Shown: piece by piece, positions 1 through 7,877 of the stretch
Layout: every line of letters starts with the position of its first letter
Position numbering within the stretch: the first letter of the stretch is position 1
The notes under the pieces: model-generated
Told to the model about the DNA's origin: nothing
Database searches by the model: none
What the model saw: the letters and a program-made list of their open reading frames with translations, nothing else
Source of the DNA: Thalassovita mediterranea
GTDB taxonomy: Bacteria > Pseudomonadota > Alphaproteobacteria > Caulobacterales > Hyphomonadaceae
Length of the DNA: 64,000 nucleotides
Reading direction: 5' to 3'
Assembly: GCA_019448215.1 (NCBI GenBank)
Contig: CP080408.1
Location: forward strand, 2,108,001 to 2,172,000
Translations under genes and position numbers: made by a program

Positions 1-847
1 GAAGCAATGAAGGCAGGCCAATGACGGCGTCGAGGCGTCCAGTAAAAACGCCAGACAGCCCGAAAAACCCGTAAGCGAGAAAGATCACCGACGATGACGC
101 CTCATCGCGAATGCCCGGCAGGCCGCCCGCGCTGACGACTCTGTCAGCGGCAAAGGAGAAAAAGATCGCATTCACGAAACCAAAGACGAAGGCAGCCGCG
201 TACAGAGGCGCCATATTCCTCGACCACAGTGATGGCGATGGCGAGCGTGGCGGTTCCTGATCGCTGGCGGCCCCACCTGGCACACCGAAAGCGATGATTA
301 CAGTTGTCAGAACACCTGCACCGGCAAATACCATCCAGGCGACCGCCCAGCGCATTAGGTCGACCACAACGCCAAGATAAAGCGCTGCAGCCAGCATGAT
401 GCCGATGCTGGTGCCGGCTGCGATCGTCGACAGGGTCCGGGCCTGCTTGGCTAAGGGCGCAATTTGTTCGACGGCTTTATTGAATGGCGCCCAGCATAAA
501 CCAGCGCTGGCGCTCGCCAACAGCACACCCACCAGTATCTGAGTGGCTCCACTTGCCGCTGAGATGACGACGAAGCCAGCCGTCGCTGCGAGCGTGCCTG
601 TGAGCACAGAGTCGCGCGAGCCGTATCGGTCAACGATCCACGCCGCAGCGGGCAAAGCAATCAGAAACCCGACCAGACCCGCACTCGCAATAATACCTGC
701 GCGTGTGGCGGTCAGGTCGAAAGCTTCGCGAAACTCTGGGAGGAATAGGCCGTAGCCGATCCGCGCCGGTCCAAAGGCGATGGCGGTCGCCAGAAAACCA
801 GCGAAGGCAATGAGGTTCGAAGAGCGTGTCCGGTCGGCCTTCGGAAT
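1..847 (-). CDS. MFS transporter (partial; probable ATT start)
   Basis: This is a major facilitator superfamily permease that runs off the left edge of the window. The minus-strand frame reads about 282 residues of alternating hydrophobic segments, beginning IAFAGFLATAIAFGPARIGY, with the loop DRYGSRD typical of the MFS loop 2-3 motif. The frame has no ATG, GTG or TTG near its beginning, and an in-frame TGA lies at 853-851. An ATT codon at 847-845 follows a strong GGAGG (858-854) with a 6-nt spacer, so I place the start there (MPKADRTR...). ATT is a rare but real bacterial start codon. The gene follows the esterase and oxygenase genes on the same strand after about 110 bp. The substrate is unknown. 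A sequencing frameshift near the start is the alternative. Confidence 0.7.
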   Translation of the reverse strand, partial: MPKADRTRSSNLIAFAGFLATAIAFGPARIGYGLFLPEFREAFDLTATRAGIIASAGLVGFLIALPAAAWIVDRYGSRDSVLTGTLAATAGFVVISAASGATQILVGVLLASASAGLCWAPFNKAVEQIAPLAKQARTLSTIAAGTSIGIMLAAALYLGVVVDLMRWAVAWMVFAGAGVLTTVIIAFGVPGGAASDQEPPRSPSPSLWSRNMAPLYAAAFVFGFVNAIFFSFAADRVVSAGGLPGIRDEASSSVIFLAYGFFGLSGVFTGRLDAVIGLPSLL

Positions 848-956
848 ATCTCACCTCCGGCTTCGTGTTCAGACCATCTGCTTTATCAAATCAAAATCCG
901 GATGAGCGTTCCATGACAGGACCAGCTTTCCCTGAGAACGCCGACAGGAAGATCAA

Positions 957-1844
957 CTAGTCCTGCGCCCGGTCTGGCTCGCCGCCTTCGACCAGATACC
1001 AGGGCGTCGGTCCGTAATCATAAGGGGGCTCGGCATAGAGCAGCCGGAAGGCATGCAACGCGGCCTGATGGAAGATTGTCGCGTGTGTTTCCGTGGCCGA
1101 GAGGTCGTCGAAATGAACCTCGACACCCGCTTCGACGGCCGCATCGTAGAGCTGGTCGATGGCGTCCTGCATCGTGCCACCTTCGTCAGCGGCTGCAATG
1201 AACAGGCGCTTGCCCACATAGTCATGTGCCGACATCAGGCGCGCAGCTTCAACACCGAGCGCCTTGTCATCCCACCAGAGGCTCGGGCTGATCGCGAGAT
1301 AGTCGTCGAAAGCGTCCGGGCTTTTCAGATAGGTGTCAGCGACAAACAGGCCGGCAAGCGACTCGCCGATCAGGGCGCTTTCATCGCGCACCGGGAAGTT
1401 TGCCTCCACGAAGGGCTTCACCTCATCGGTCAGGAACGTGCGGAAGTCCTCAGCGTCACCAGAGGTCGGAAATTCGGCCACATAGCGCTCATCGCTGGCT
1501 CGCGGCGTCAGCTCATTCTGGCGGTCATCGGTTTCGATGCCGACCACGACCATTGGCTCAAACGTCCAGGATAGCGCGCCGAGCTGCGCAAGTCCGGTGA
1601 TGTGAAACCAGTCCTGCTGCGTGCCGCCATCGATCAGGTAGAGCACGCGGTAGGGTGCGCGCGGGTCTTCATCTGCGTGCGACGGCACCCAGACATTGAT
1701 GGTGCGCGTCTCACCCAGCGTTTCGGACTGGATTGTATAGGTCTCGCCGAACTCAATCGGCTCCTGCGCGAAAGCCTTGGGGCCGCCTTGCCCGCTCACC
1801 CATAGCGAAAGCGCAAGAGCGAGCGCAGCAAGCCGGACGCGCAT
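957..1844 (-). CDS. Secreted alpha/beta-hydrolase esterase (Fes/IroE-like)
   Basis: This is a 295-aa serine hydrolase of the putative esterase (PF00756-like) group, related to siderophore esterases and S-formylglutathione-hydrolase-like folds. It has an N-terminal signal peptide (residues 1 to about 26, ending AFAQ). The early strand reads YRVLYLIDGG, the nucleophile elbow is GESLAG near residue 160, and ETHATIFH near residue 258 probably carries the catalytic histidine. Its start overlaps the stop of the upstream oxygenase gene as TGATG, which suggests translational coupling. The natural substrate cannot be read from the sequence. A ferric-siderophore or acyl-ester substrate is possible from the family, but no siderophore genes are in the window. 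Confidence 0.8.
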   Translation of the reverse strand: MRVRLAALALALSLWVSGQGGPKAFAQEPIEFGETYTIQSETLGETRTINVWVPSHADEDPRAPYRVLYLIDGGTQQDWFHITGLAQLGALSWTFEPMVVVGIETDDRQNELTPRASDERYVAEFPTSGDAEDFRTFLTDEVKPFVEANFPVRDESALIGESLAGLFVADTYLKSPDAFDDYLAISPSLWWDDKALGVEAARLMSAHDYVGKRLFIAAADEGGTMQDAIDQLYDAAVEAGVEVHFDDLSATETHATIFHQAALHAFRLLYAEPPYDYGPTPWYLVEGGEPDRAQD

Positions 1845-2785
1845 CAGGCCTTCACCAGCCCGATCTCGCGCAGGCGCTCCATCAGGTAGTCCTGCGCCGT
1901 GATCGGCGGCTGTGTCTTGCCACCTTCCTCAAGGCATTGCGGCAGCTGCTCGATCAGGAAGTCCTGATTGAAGTGCAGGAAGAATGGCGTCGAATAGCGC
2001 GGGAATTTCGCGCGTTCCGGCTCCGGATTCACAACGCGGTGCGTCGTCGACGGCAGGACGCCGCCTGTCAGGCGCTGCAGCATGTCACCGCAATTGATGA
2101 CGAGCGAGCCGGCAGGCGGGTTCACCGACAGCCAGTCGCCGGAACGGTGCAGGACTTCAAGGCCTGCCTCCTCAGCCCCCAGCAGCAGCGTGATGACGTT
2201 GATGTCCTCATGCGCGGCGGCGCGGACCGTGCCTTTTGGTGGCGGGTTGTCCTGCGGCGGGTAGTGAAGCAGGCGGAGGATGGAGTTGCCGCTCTCGACC
2301 TTGTCGTCAAACCAGTCTTCCGGCAGCTCAAGATGGAGGGCAACAGCGCGCAGCAGGTCGCGGCCGAACTCGTCCATCTCGGTATAGAATGCATACGTGG
2401 CGGCATCGAACTCCGGCACCTCGTCGACGACAGGCGTGTCCTTCATCGTCGCGCGGTATTTGGAGTCTTCAGGCAGCTTGCGGCCCGTATGCCAGAACTC
2501 TTTCAGGTCAGCGGCCTTCTGGCCCTTGGCGTTCTCGGTGCCGAACGGCGTGTAGCCGCGCTGACGGCCACCTTCGGCATCGTGGTACTTTTCCTTGGCG
2601 TCCTTCGACAGCGCAAAGAAGGCCTTCGCTGCGTCATTTGCCTCGTCAATGATGGCCTGATTGACGGGGTGACCCGTGATGACGGCGAACCCTGTCTCGC
2701 GGAAGGAGCTGCCAAGCCGCTTTGAAAATGCCTGCTTGTCCTCTTGCCAGAGGCTGTAGGGGATCGGTTCGAAAAGGTTGCTCAT
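1844..2785 (-). CDS. Isopenicillin N synthase-like 2-oxoglutarate/Fe(II) oxygenase
   Basis: This is a 313-aa cytosolic non-haem iron oxygenase of the isopenicillin-N-synthase-like family. The N-terminal DIOX_N region contains the family-typical GFAVITGHPV. The 2OG-FeII core shows the metal facial triad: HED (in AAAHEDINVITLLL) and a distal His in STTHRVVNP. The 2-oxoglutarate-binding Arg/Ser pair is in RYSTPFF. I chose the ATG that gives MSNLFEPIPYSL, because the 27 upstream residues are atypical. It is the first gene of a probable operon with the esterase (TGATG overlap). Many such proteins are of unknown substrate; a tailoring or catabolic hydroxylation is inferred only from the family. Confidence 0.82.
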   Translation of the reverse strand: MSNLFEPIPYSLWQEDKQAFSKRLGSSFRETGFAVITGHPVNQAIIDEANDAAKAFFALSKDAKEKYHDAEGGRQRGYTPFGTENAKGQKAADLKEFWHTGRKLPEDSKYRATMKDTPVVDEVPEFDAATYAFYTEMDEFGRDLLRAVALHLELPEDWFDDKVESGNSILRLLHYPPQDNPPPKGTVRAAAHEDINVITLLLGAEEAGLEVLHRSGDWLSVNPPAGSLVINCGDMLQRLTGGVLPSTTHRVVNPEPERAKFPRYSTPFFLHFNQDFLIEQLPQCLEEGGKTQPPITAQDYLMERLREIGLVKA

Positions 2786-3112
2786 TGCATCTGCCTTGTC
2801 TGTTCCAGGCCGGAAAACTATCGCGCGGCGGCCTTCGCGCCAATGCGTCTGTTTGCCATTAGCCAAGCAAGGGCTTGCGGCAAAGTCCGCTCCAACAGCA
2901 TCTCTGCAGCCAGAATTGCGCCAAGTGTAAACGCGGCGCCGCCTATCGTTAACACAGGCGCGCTTTCAGGCCGATCCTGTTAACCATGTGGCAAAATCCT
3001 GAGCGCAACCTCTTCCCTGTCACAAGACGTGACGGATGGACAAAAGCCCATCGGCCAAGCGGACGCAAAGACAGCCGCAAACCGACGGGCTCTGGGTTAA
3101 AGGAAGAAGACA
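2786..3112. promoter_or_regulatory. Divergent intergenic region with inverted repeat
   Basis: About 327 bp separate the oxygenase gene (-) from the Sel1 gene (+), with no convincing coding sequence. An imperfect inverted repeat, GTTAACACAGG (2948-2958) against CCTGTTAAC (2976-2984), lies in it and could be an operator or a transcript hairpin. No promoter is assigned. Confidence 0.35.
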
Positions 3113-3388
3113 ATGCCGTATTCAGAAATGGCGATGGATGTCGCCCCTGAAACTGGTCTCAGCGAACACGCGACGGCCGAAGAACTCTGCAAGGTTGGCC
3201 TTGCCTATTCGACCGGTGTTGGCGTCGATGCCGACATGGTTGCCGCGCACAAATGGTTCAATCTGGCTGTGCTCAAGGGCTCCGAAGAGGCCAAGGAATA
3301 CCGCCAGCAGATGTCTGACATGCTCTCGAGTGAAGAGATCAAGCAGGCGCTCAAATCTGCACGCGACTGGCTTCAGCTGATGAACTGA
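3113..3388 (+). CDS. Small Sel1-repeat protein
   Basis: This 91-aa protein holds one clear Sel1-like (TPR-related) repeat: LCKVGLAYSTGVGVDADMVA followed by AHKWFNLAVLKGSEEAKEYR. A short acidic helical tail ends in DWLQLMN. No signal peptide or membrane segment is seen, so it is probably cytoplasmic and acts through protein-protein contacts. AGGAAG just upstream of the ATG supports the start. It converges on the hfsD-like gene with only 24 bp between the stops. Single-repeat Sel1 proteins of this size are recurrent in Caulobacterales; their roles are mostly unknown. Confidence 0.75.
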   Translation: MPYSEMAMDVAPETGLSEHATAEELCKVGLAYSTGVGVDADMVAAHKWFNLAVLKGSEEAKEYRQQMSDMLSSEEIKQALKSARDWLQLMN

Positions 3389-3412
3389 TCTCGCCGGGCA
3401 GGCGGGCCTGAA

Positions 3413-4120
3413 CTAGCGCCCGCGAAAATCGCCCGCGAGATCATAATACAGTGAAAAGTCGATCGGCAGCGCAGAGCGGAACCACTGTTCCATGAACAGA
3501 TTTTCTTCAGCGATTGCCGAACGGGGCACATAGACCACGTCGAAACGGCGAAGCGGCGTAAAGTCCGCAAGCCTTGGGTCATTCAGCCCGGCGCGGATAT
3601 CGATGACAGCCGTCATCAGCTCGCCGCCCGGCATCCGGCGCATCAGCGCCACCTGGTTTGGCTTGGCGCCATTGGTGAAGCCGCCCGCCATGATAACCGC
3701 CTGCAGCGGATCGATCTGGCCTGGCAGGTCCATCATGCCCGGCGCCTGAACTTCGCCGCCAACAAAGATTTTCTGACTGTCGAACGCCACCGGAATGACG
3801 TCGACATCGGGGTATCGCAGCTCTCCCGCATAAGCCTGTACAAGCTCGGCCTGGATTTCAGCCGGCGTGCGCGCCGATGCCTGCACCGCGCCGACATAGG
3901 GCAGGGTGAGAGAGCCATCAGGCGCAATGCGGATATCGCGGTTCAGCTCTGGCGCAGAATTGAAGACGATCGAAACCGTATCGCCCGGCGCGAGCAGGTA
4001 TGGCTGGTCGCGGCCATCCTCGTGACGCCACTCTGCGACAGGGAAATACTCCGAAGGCGTCGGCGTGACTGACTGGCAGGCACCAAGGACAAGAGCAGAT
4101 GCGGCGAGAAGATTTCGCAT
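3413..4120 (-). CDS. hfsD: Polysaccharide export outer-membrane lipoprotein (HfsD/Wza-like)
   Basis: This is a 235-aa OPX-family protein that would form or gate the outer-membrane channel for exopolysaccharide. It has a lipoprotein signal, with MRNLLAASALVLGAC giving the lipobox LGAC at Cys15. The Poly_export segment follows (LAPGDTVSIVFNSAPELNRD and DGSLTLPYVGAVQASARTPA), then one SLBB-like segment (KIFVGGEVQAPGMMDLPG). Its short length, without Wza's C-terminal helix barrel, fits the HfsD group. It is divergent from the Wzz-like gene, and the surrounding set matches the Caulobacter hfs genes. The symbol is assigned on gene-set synteny and domain type, not on a database match. Confidence 0.8.
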   Translation of the reverse strand: MRNLLAASALVLGACQSVTPTPSEYFPVAEWRHEDGRDQPYLLAPGDTVSIVFNSAPELNRDIRIAPDGSLTLPYVGAVQASARTPAEIQAELVQAYAGELRYPDVDVIPVAFDSQKIFVGGEVQAPGMMDLPGQIDPLQAVIMAGGFTNGAKPNQVALMRRMPGGELMTAVIDIRAGLNDPRLADFTPLRRFDVVYVPRSAIAEENLFMEQWFRSALPIDFSLYYDLAGDFRGR

Positions 4121-4268
4121 GGCGCTGGCTCACGATCTCTTTGCTGATTTGTGTACAGTCTGAGGCTCGGCGTTAATGTTTAAGGAATTATCAAGCCACG
4201 TGCCTGAATAAGCCAGATAGGGGGTTTGCGTTTGATTTGCTCCCGGCCACCTTCAGGGATGACCGTAA
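4121..4268. promoter_or_regulatory. Divergent hfsD/hfsA promoter region
   Basis: These 148 bp separate the divergent export and chain-length genes and must hold both promoters. An AT-rich stretch (GTTAATGTTTAAGGAATTA, 4172-4190) stands out from the GC-rich surroundings. I cannot assign -35/-10 boxes with confidence. Confidence 0.4.
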
Positions 4269-5780
4269 ATGTCGAATTCAGCCGATTGGGGAGCGAGACA
4301 ACCGCAGCAGGGCGGCGCTATGCCCGTGCGCTCACGCCCCCGTATAGGCCCGGCCGACCTGATCCTGCAGCTCTGGCGGGCAAAATGGCTGATGATCCTC
4401 GTCTTCATCCCGATCTTCCTCGTCGGGCTGCTCGTCGCATTCCAGATGCCAAAGTCATACGAGGCGACCTCGCGGCTTTATGTGCGTATTGGCGACGAAA
4501 ACGTCTACCGCCCGCGCGTCGGCGCAGAGCTTCAGGGCGTCGCGCCTGAAGAGGAACTTCTCATCCAGGCAGAACTCGAAGTTCTCCGCAGTCCCGTGAT
4601 CGCAGAACGCGTCCTCACTGAATTCGGCCTCGAACAGGTCTACCCGAAACTCGCTGACGCCCGCGATGAGAAGATCGCTGCCAGCCCGCCATCTGAACAT
4701 GCAGCCATTGAGGAAGAAGCCTTCCGTAAGGGTGTCATAGGCCTTCAGAAGGATTTCAGCTCCGGCACGGCGCCCAAGACCCCTGTGATCAGCACGGCGC
4801 TGGAGCACAAGGAAGCCGCGCTCACGGCTGCCCTCCTGAACTACTGGATCAACACATATCTCGACTATCGCAACGAGGTGTTCTCGACCAATGGCTCTGA
4901 CAGCCTGCAGGAACAGCGCGTAAAGTTCGAGGGCCAGCTGCTCGATGTCGAAGAAGACATTCGCGACTTCTTGCGCCGGCACAATATCGGTGACTTCGAA
5001 AGCGAGCGCGCCACCGCCCAGCAGCTCTTCTCGACCGTTTCAGCTGAGCTTCTGACCAACCAGTCCCGCGCGAGCGCCGTTGATGGCCAACTCGACATCT
5101 ATAATCAGCAGCTTGCGCGCCTCGACCCGCAGCAGGACCTCTATGTCGAGGACAGCTCCGCGCAGACGCTCATGCAGCTTCGCATTGAGCGCGAGGATCT
5201 CCTGTCTCGCTACACGGAACAGTCGCAGCGCGTCCAGGCGATCGACCGCCGGATCGCTCAGGTCGAAAACTACCTTTCTTCGCGCGATGGCCTTGCCGGC
5301 ACGACCCGCCGCGGCCCGAACCCGGTCTATCAGACCATCGAACAGTCCGCCTCGTCCCTTCAGGCAGAGCAGCAGTCACTCGCGCTTCAAGAAGCAGAGC
5401 TCAACCGGCAGCTCGCCCGCGTCGAAGCGCGCCTCAGCCGCCTCAACGAACTCGCCCCAGAGTGGCAGGAGCTTCAGCGTCGCAAGGCTCTGATGGAACG
5501 CAATGTCGAGAACTTCTCGGTTCGCGAAGTTGAGGAACGTGCCCTCTCGGAAATTTCTGGCCAGACGGCAGACAGCGTCCGCGTACTGGAGCCGGCGCGC
5601 GTACCGGTCAAAGGCAAGAGTCTCAAAATGGTGGTTGCTGCGCTTGGCTTCCTGTTTGCTGGTTTCACGGCGCTCATGGCGGGTCTGCTCTGGGCACTCA
5701 CGCGGCGCGGCTTTGCAACAGCCCGCTCGGTAGAGCGCACGACCGGCCTTAAAGTCGTGGGATCGCTCAAGACGGTCTGA
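4269..5780 (+). CDS. hfsA: Wzz/GumC-type chain-length determinant (HfsA-like)
   Basis: This is a 503-aa inner-membrane polysaccharide co-polymerase. A Wzz domain begins with transmembrane segment 1 (WLMILVFIPIFLVGLLVAF, about residues 38-56). A long periplasmic, largely coiled-coil region rich in Q/E/R follows, including SRYTEQSQRVQAIDRRIAQV. The GNVR-like portion ends with PARVPVKGKSLK, and transmembrane segment 2 (VVAALGFLFAGFTALMAGLL) lies near the C-terminus. No cytoplasmic kinase domain is fused; the kinase-like protein is the next gene. The role is to set chain length and bridge to the outer-membrane exporter. It is first in a four-gene + strand run together with the HfsB- and HfsC-like genes. 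Confidence 0.83.
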   Translation: MSNSADWGARQPQQGGAMPVRSRPRIGPADLILQLWRAKWLMILVFIPIFLVGLLVAFQMPKSYEATSRLYVRIGDENVYRPRVGAELQGVAPEEELLIQAELEVLRSPVIAERVLTEFGLEQVYPKLADARDEKIAASPPSEHAAIEEEAFRKGVIGLQKDFSSGTAPKTPVISTALEHKEAALTAALLNYWINTYLDYRNEVFSTNGSDSLQEQRVKFEGQLLDVEEDIRDFLRRHNIGDFESERATAQQLFSTVSAELLTNQSRASAVDGQLDIYNQQLARLDPQQDLYVEDSSAQTLMQLRIEREDLLSRYTEQSQRVQAIDRRIAQVENYLSSRDGLAGTTRRGPNPVYQTIEQSASSLQAEQQSLALQEAELNRQLARVEARLSRLNELAPEWQELQRRKALMERNVENFSVREVEERALSEISGQTADSVRVLEPARVPVKGKSLKMVVAALGFLFAGFTALMAGLLWALTRRGFATARSVERTTGLKVVGSLKTV

Positions 5781-5863
5781 AAGTAACCGGGCACCATCAA
5801 CAGCATTAAGAAAACCGTTAACCAGCAGCATGCTAGGCCCGACGCAGTAGGGAACAGGATGCG

Positions 5864-6565
5864 ATGAAAGATTTGCGGCGAAGAATGGACCCGGTCTGTA
5901 AGGCCGTCGCGCGTGTGACCCCGGAAGCGGGCGCGCGGTGCGTGATGTTCATGTCTGCACGGGCAGAAGAAGGCACGACCAGCGTCGCCGCCTCTGTGGC
6001 GCTGCGCTGCGCGTCCCAGTCATCACGGCCAACCTGGCTTGTAGATCTTGGCCTTCGCCAGAACGCGGTCTTCCGGTCTTTCCAGAAGGGCTTTGCCCGC
6101 GATGTCGGAAAACCGGGCCGTGCCTTTGATGGATCGCTTCGTACACTTCCTATCTATTCCGTGACCCCGGCGCTGTCGGGCGGACGCCAGGAAAGTCAGC
6201 AGAAAAGTCTTCTGTCTGTGCACCCCATCCAGGGCTCGCGTCTCTTCGTGACCCGCTTTCGCAATGAGGGTGTGCGCAAGGGACAGCGCGTACAGCTGCG
6301 CGCAAGGCCAGACTGGTGGCAGCAGGTCAGGCGCGCGGCCGGGCTCGTCATTGTCGATGCCCCATCTCTCGACCGATCGCAGGCAGGACTGGCTGTCGCA
6401 GGTCAGATGGACGGCGTCTTCATCGTCCTTGAGGCAGATTCCACCGGCGCCGATGAAGTGATTGCCCTGCGCGAGGCGATCGAGGCGCATGGCGGCCATG
6501 TCGCCGGTGTCGTCATGAACAGGATTGGTTCCGATGCCAGTTTCGCCGACCGGCTTGCAGGATAA
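5864..6565 (+). CDS. hfsB: Degenerate BY-kinase/ParA-like protein (HfsB-like)
   Basis: This 233-aa protein has the fold signature of the cytoplasmic CpsD/Wzc autokinase partner. MSARAEEGTTSVAASVA (about residues 30-46) occupies the Walker A position, WLVDLGLRQ (58-66) the Walker A' position and LVIVDAPSLD (161-170) the Walker B position. The Walker A lysine of GxGKT/S is absent (EEGTTS), and there is no C-terminal tyrosine cluster. It is therefore unlikely to be an ordinary tyrosine autokinase. Known HfsB proteins are likewise short kinase-domain homologues acting with HfsA. It overlaps the next gene by 32 bp. Its place between chain-length and polymerase genes supports a structural or regulatory role in holdfast polysaccharide assembly. 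Confidence 0.72.
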   Translation: MKDLRRRMDPVCKAVARVTPEAGARCVMFMSARAEEGTTSVAASVALRCASQSSRPTWLVDLGLRQNAVFRSFQKGFARDVGKPGRAFDGSLRTLPIYSVTPALSGGRQESQQKSLLSVHPIQGSRLFVTRFRNEGVRKGQRVQLRARPDWWQQVRRAAGLVIVDAPSLDRSQAGLAVAGQMDGVFIVLEADSTGADEVIALREAIEAHGGHVAGVVMNRIGSDASFADRLAG

Positions 6566-7877
6566 TCAGCGCACGCTGACTCAGACTGTCATTCTGGCGA
6601 TAGAGCTGGGACTGACCTTCATCTGCCTCGTCCTCTTTACCGAGGGTCTCCTGCCTCGGCTTTTCGCCTCCGAATACGATACAGACAGCAGCGCCTTCCT
6701 GCGCCTCCTCTGGCTGCCAGTGTACGGACTGGTAGCAATCGGTTGTCTCTGGAAATTCAGGACTATGGTCTCGCTCGCGGTGCGGATGCCGTTTCTGATT
6801 GCCCTGCTGGCGGTAACGGCCGCCTCTTTTCTCTGGTCGCTGGACCCGGCGCTGACACAGCGGCGCTCCATCGCCGTCGTTGCGACAAGTCTCGCAGGCT
6901 TCTATCTCGCCGCGCGCTATGACTGGCGCACGCTGCTGCGCCTGATGGGCGTGGTCTGGCTTTTCATGGCCGTGGTCTCGATCGGCTCGGTCATCATTGC
7001 ACCGGGATTTTCAATCATGACCGAGGTGCATCCTGGTGCCTGGCGGGGGCTCTGGTGGGAAAAGAATACACTCGGTGGCCACATGGCCCGCGCCGCCTTC
7101 CTCTGCGCATTCCTTTACATTCTTGACCGTCCATGGAGACCGGTCTGGGGCGTCGCCGTCGTCCTTTGTAGTGCGCTCGTCCTCGCTTCGACGTCCAAGA
7201 CGGCTCTGCTCGGCATGTTGCTCGGCTTCGGTATCCTGTTTGCCGGATGGGTCAGCCGCAAGGGCGCGGCGATCACGATTACGGGTCTCTGGACGGGCAT
7301 CATCCTGTCCTCGGGCTTTGCAGCAATCATGATCATTGAGCCGGGCATCATCCTCAATCTTCTCGGGCGCGACGCCACCCTGACCGGACGCACCGATATC
7401 TGGAGCGTTCTGACCGATGCCATTCTTGACCGCCCGCTTCTTGGGTATGGGTACGGCGCGTTCTGGCAGCTTGATTCGATGCCGGCCTACCGCGTGCGCT
7501 CTGCCACCGAATGGCTTGTGCCAACGGCGCATAATGGGTGGCTTGAAGTTGCATTGAGCGTCGGTCTGATCGGCCTCGCTCTGCTATTGGCGAACTTCGT
7601 ACTCTTTGTCCTGCGCGCGGCCTGGTTCTCTATCGACAACTGGCTCGGCATTTTTGCGCTGGGTGTCGCAGGTCAGTTCCTGTTGGTGAGTATCTCGGAG
7701 AGCAATGCGCTCCAGCAGAACGCCATCATCTGGGTCACCTATGTGGCGATTGCAGCAAAGACGGCGATCAGCCTGAAGCGGCCAGCCGAACTGCCTTATT
7801 CACCGCCGCGCCATCTCGCTGGCAGGCGCCAGCGGGCTGCTGTCATTGGCGGGGGTGCTGGTACCAGCCGTATTTAG
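6534..7877 (+). CDS. hfsC: Wzy/O-antigen-ligase-family polysaccharide polymerase (HfsC-like)
   Basis: This is a 447-aa polytopic inner-membrane protein with about 10-12 hydrophobic segments and the Wzy_C/O-antigen-ligase family signature. The large periplasmic loop contains LTGRTDIWSVLTDAI, then GYGYGAFWQ and TAHNGWLEVALSVGLIGL, the conserved H/N/G/W pattern of ExoQ/RfaL-type enzymes. It would polymerise lipid-linked repeat units. I use the ATG giving MPVSPTGLQ rather than the TTG 9 bp upstream. It overlaps the preceding gene by 32 bp. Its 3' end overlaps the convergent glycosyltransferase gene by 78 bp, which is unusual. Confidence 0.8.
   Translation: MPVSPTGLQDNQRTLTQTVILAIELGLTFICLVLFTEGLLPRLFASEYDTDSSAFLRLLWLPVYGLVAIGCLWKFRTMVSLAVRMPFLIALLAVTAASFLWSLDPALTQRRSIAVVATSLAGFYLAARYDWRTLLRLMGVVWLFMAVVSIGSVIIAPGFSIMTEVHPGAWRGLWWEKNTLGGHMARAAFLCAFLYILDRPWRPVWGVAVVLCSALVLASTSKTALLGMLLGFGILFAGWVSRKGAAITITGLWTGIILSSGFAAIMIIEPGIILNLLGRDATLTGRTDIWSVLTDAILDRPLLGYGYGAFWQLDSMPAYRVRSATEWLVPTAHNGWLEVALSVGLIGLALLLANFVLFVLRAAWFSIDNWLGIFALGVAGQFLLVSISESNALQQNAIIWVTYVAIAAKTAISLKRPAELPYSPPRHLAGRRQRAAVIGGGAGTSRI

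Noticed and set aside
451-854. Short open frames on both strands at the left edge
   Set aside because: They are out of frame with the single MFS reading that spans 1-847 and lack any domain character.
5815-5831. TTAA-N8-TTAAC before the HfsB-like gene as a CtrA site
   Set aside because: CtrA boxes need a 7-nt spacer; this one has eight, so the match is not good enough to claim.
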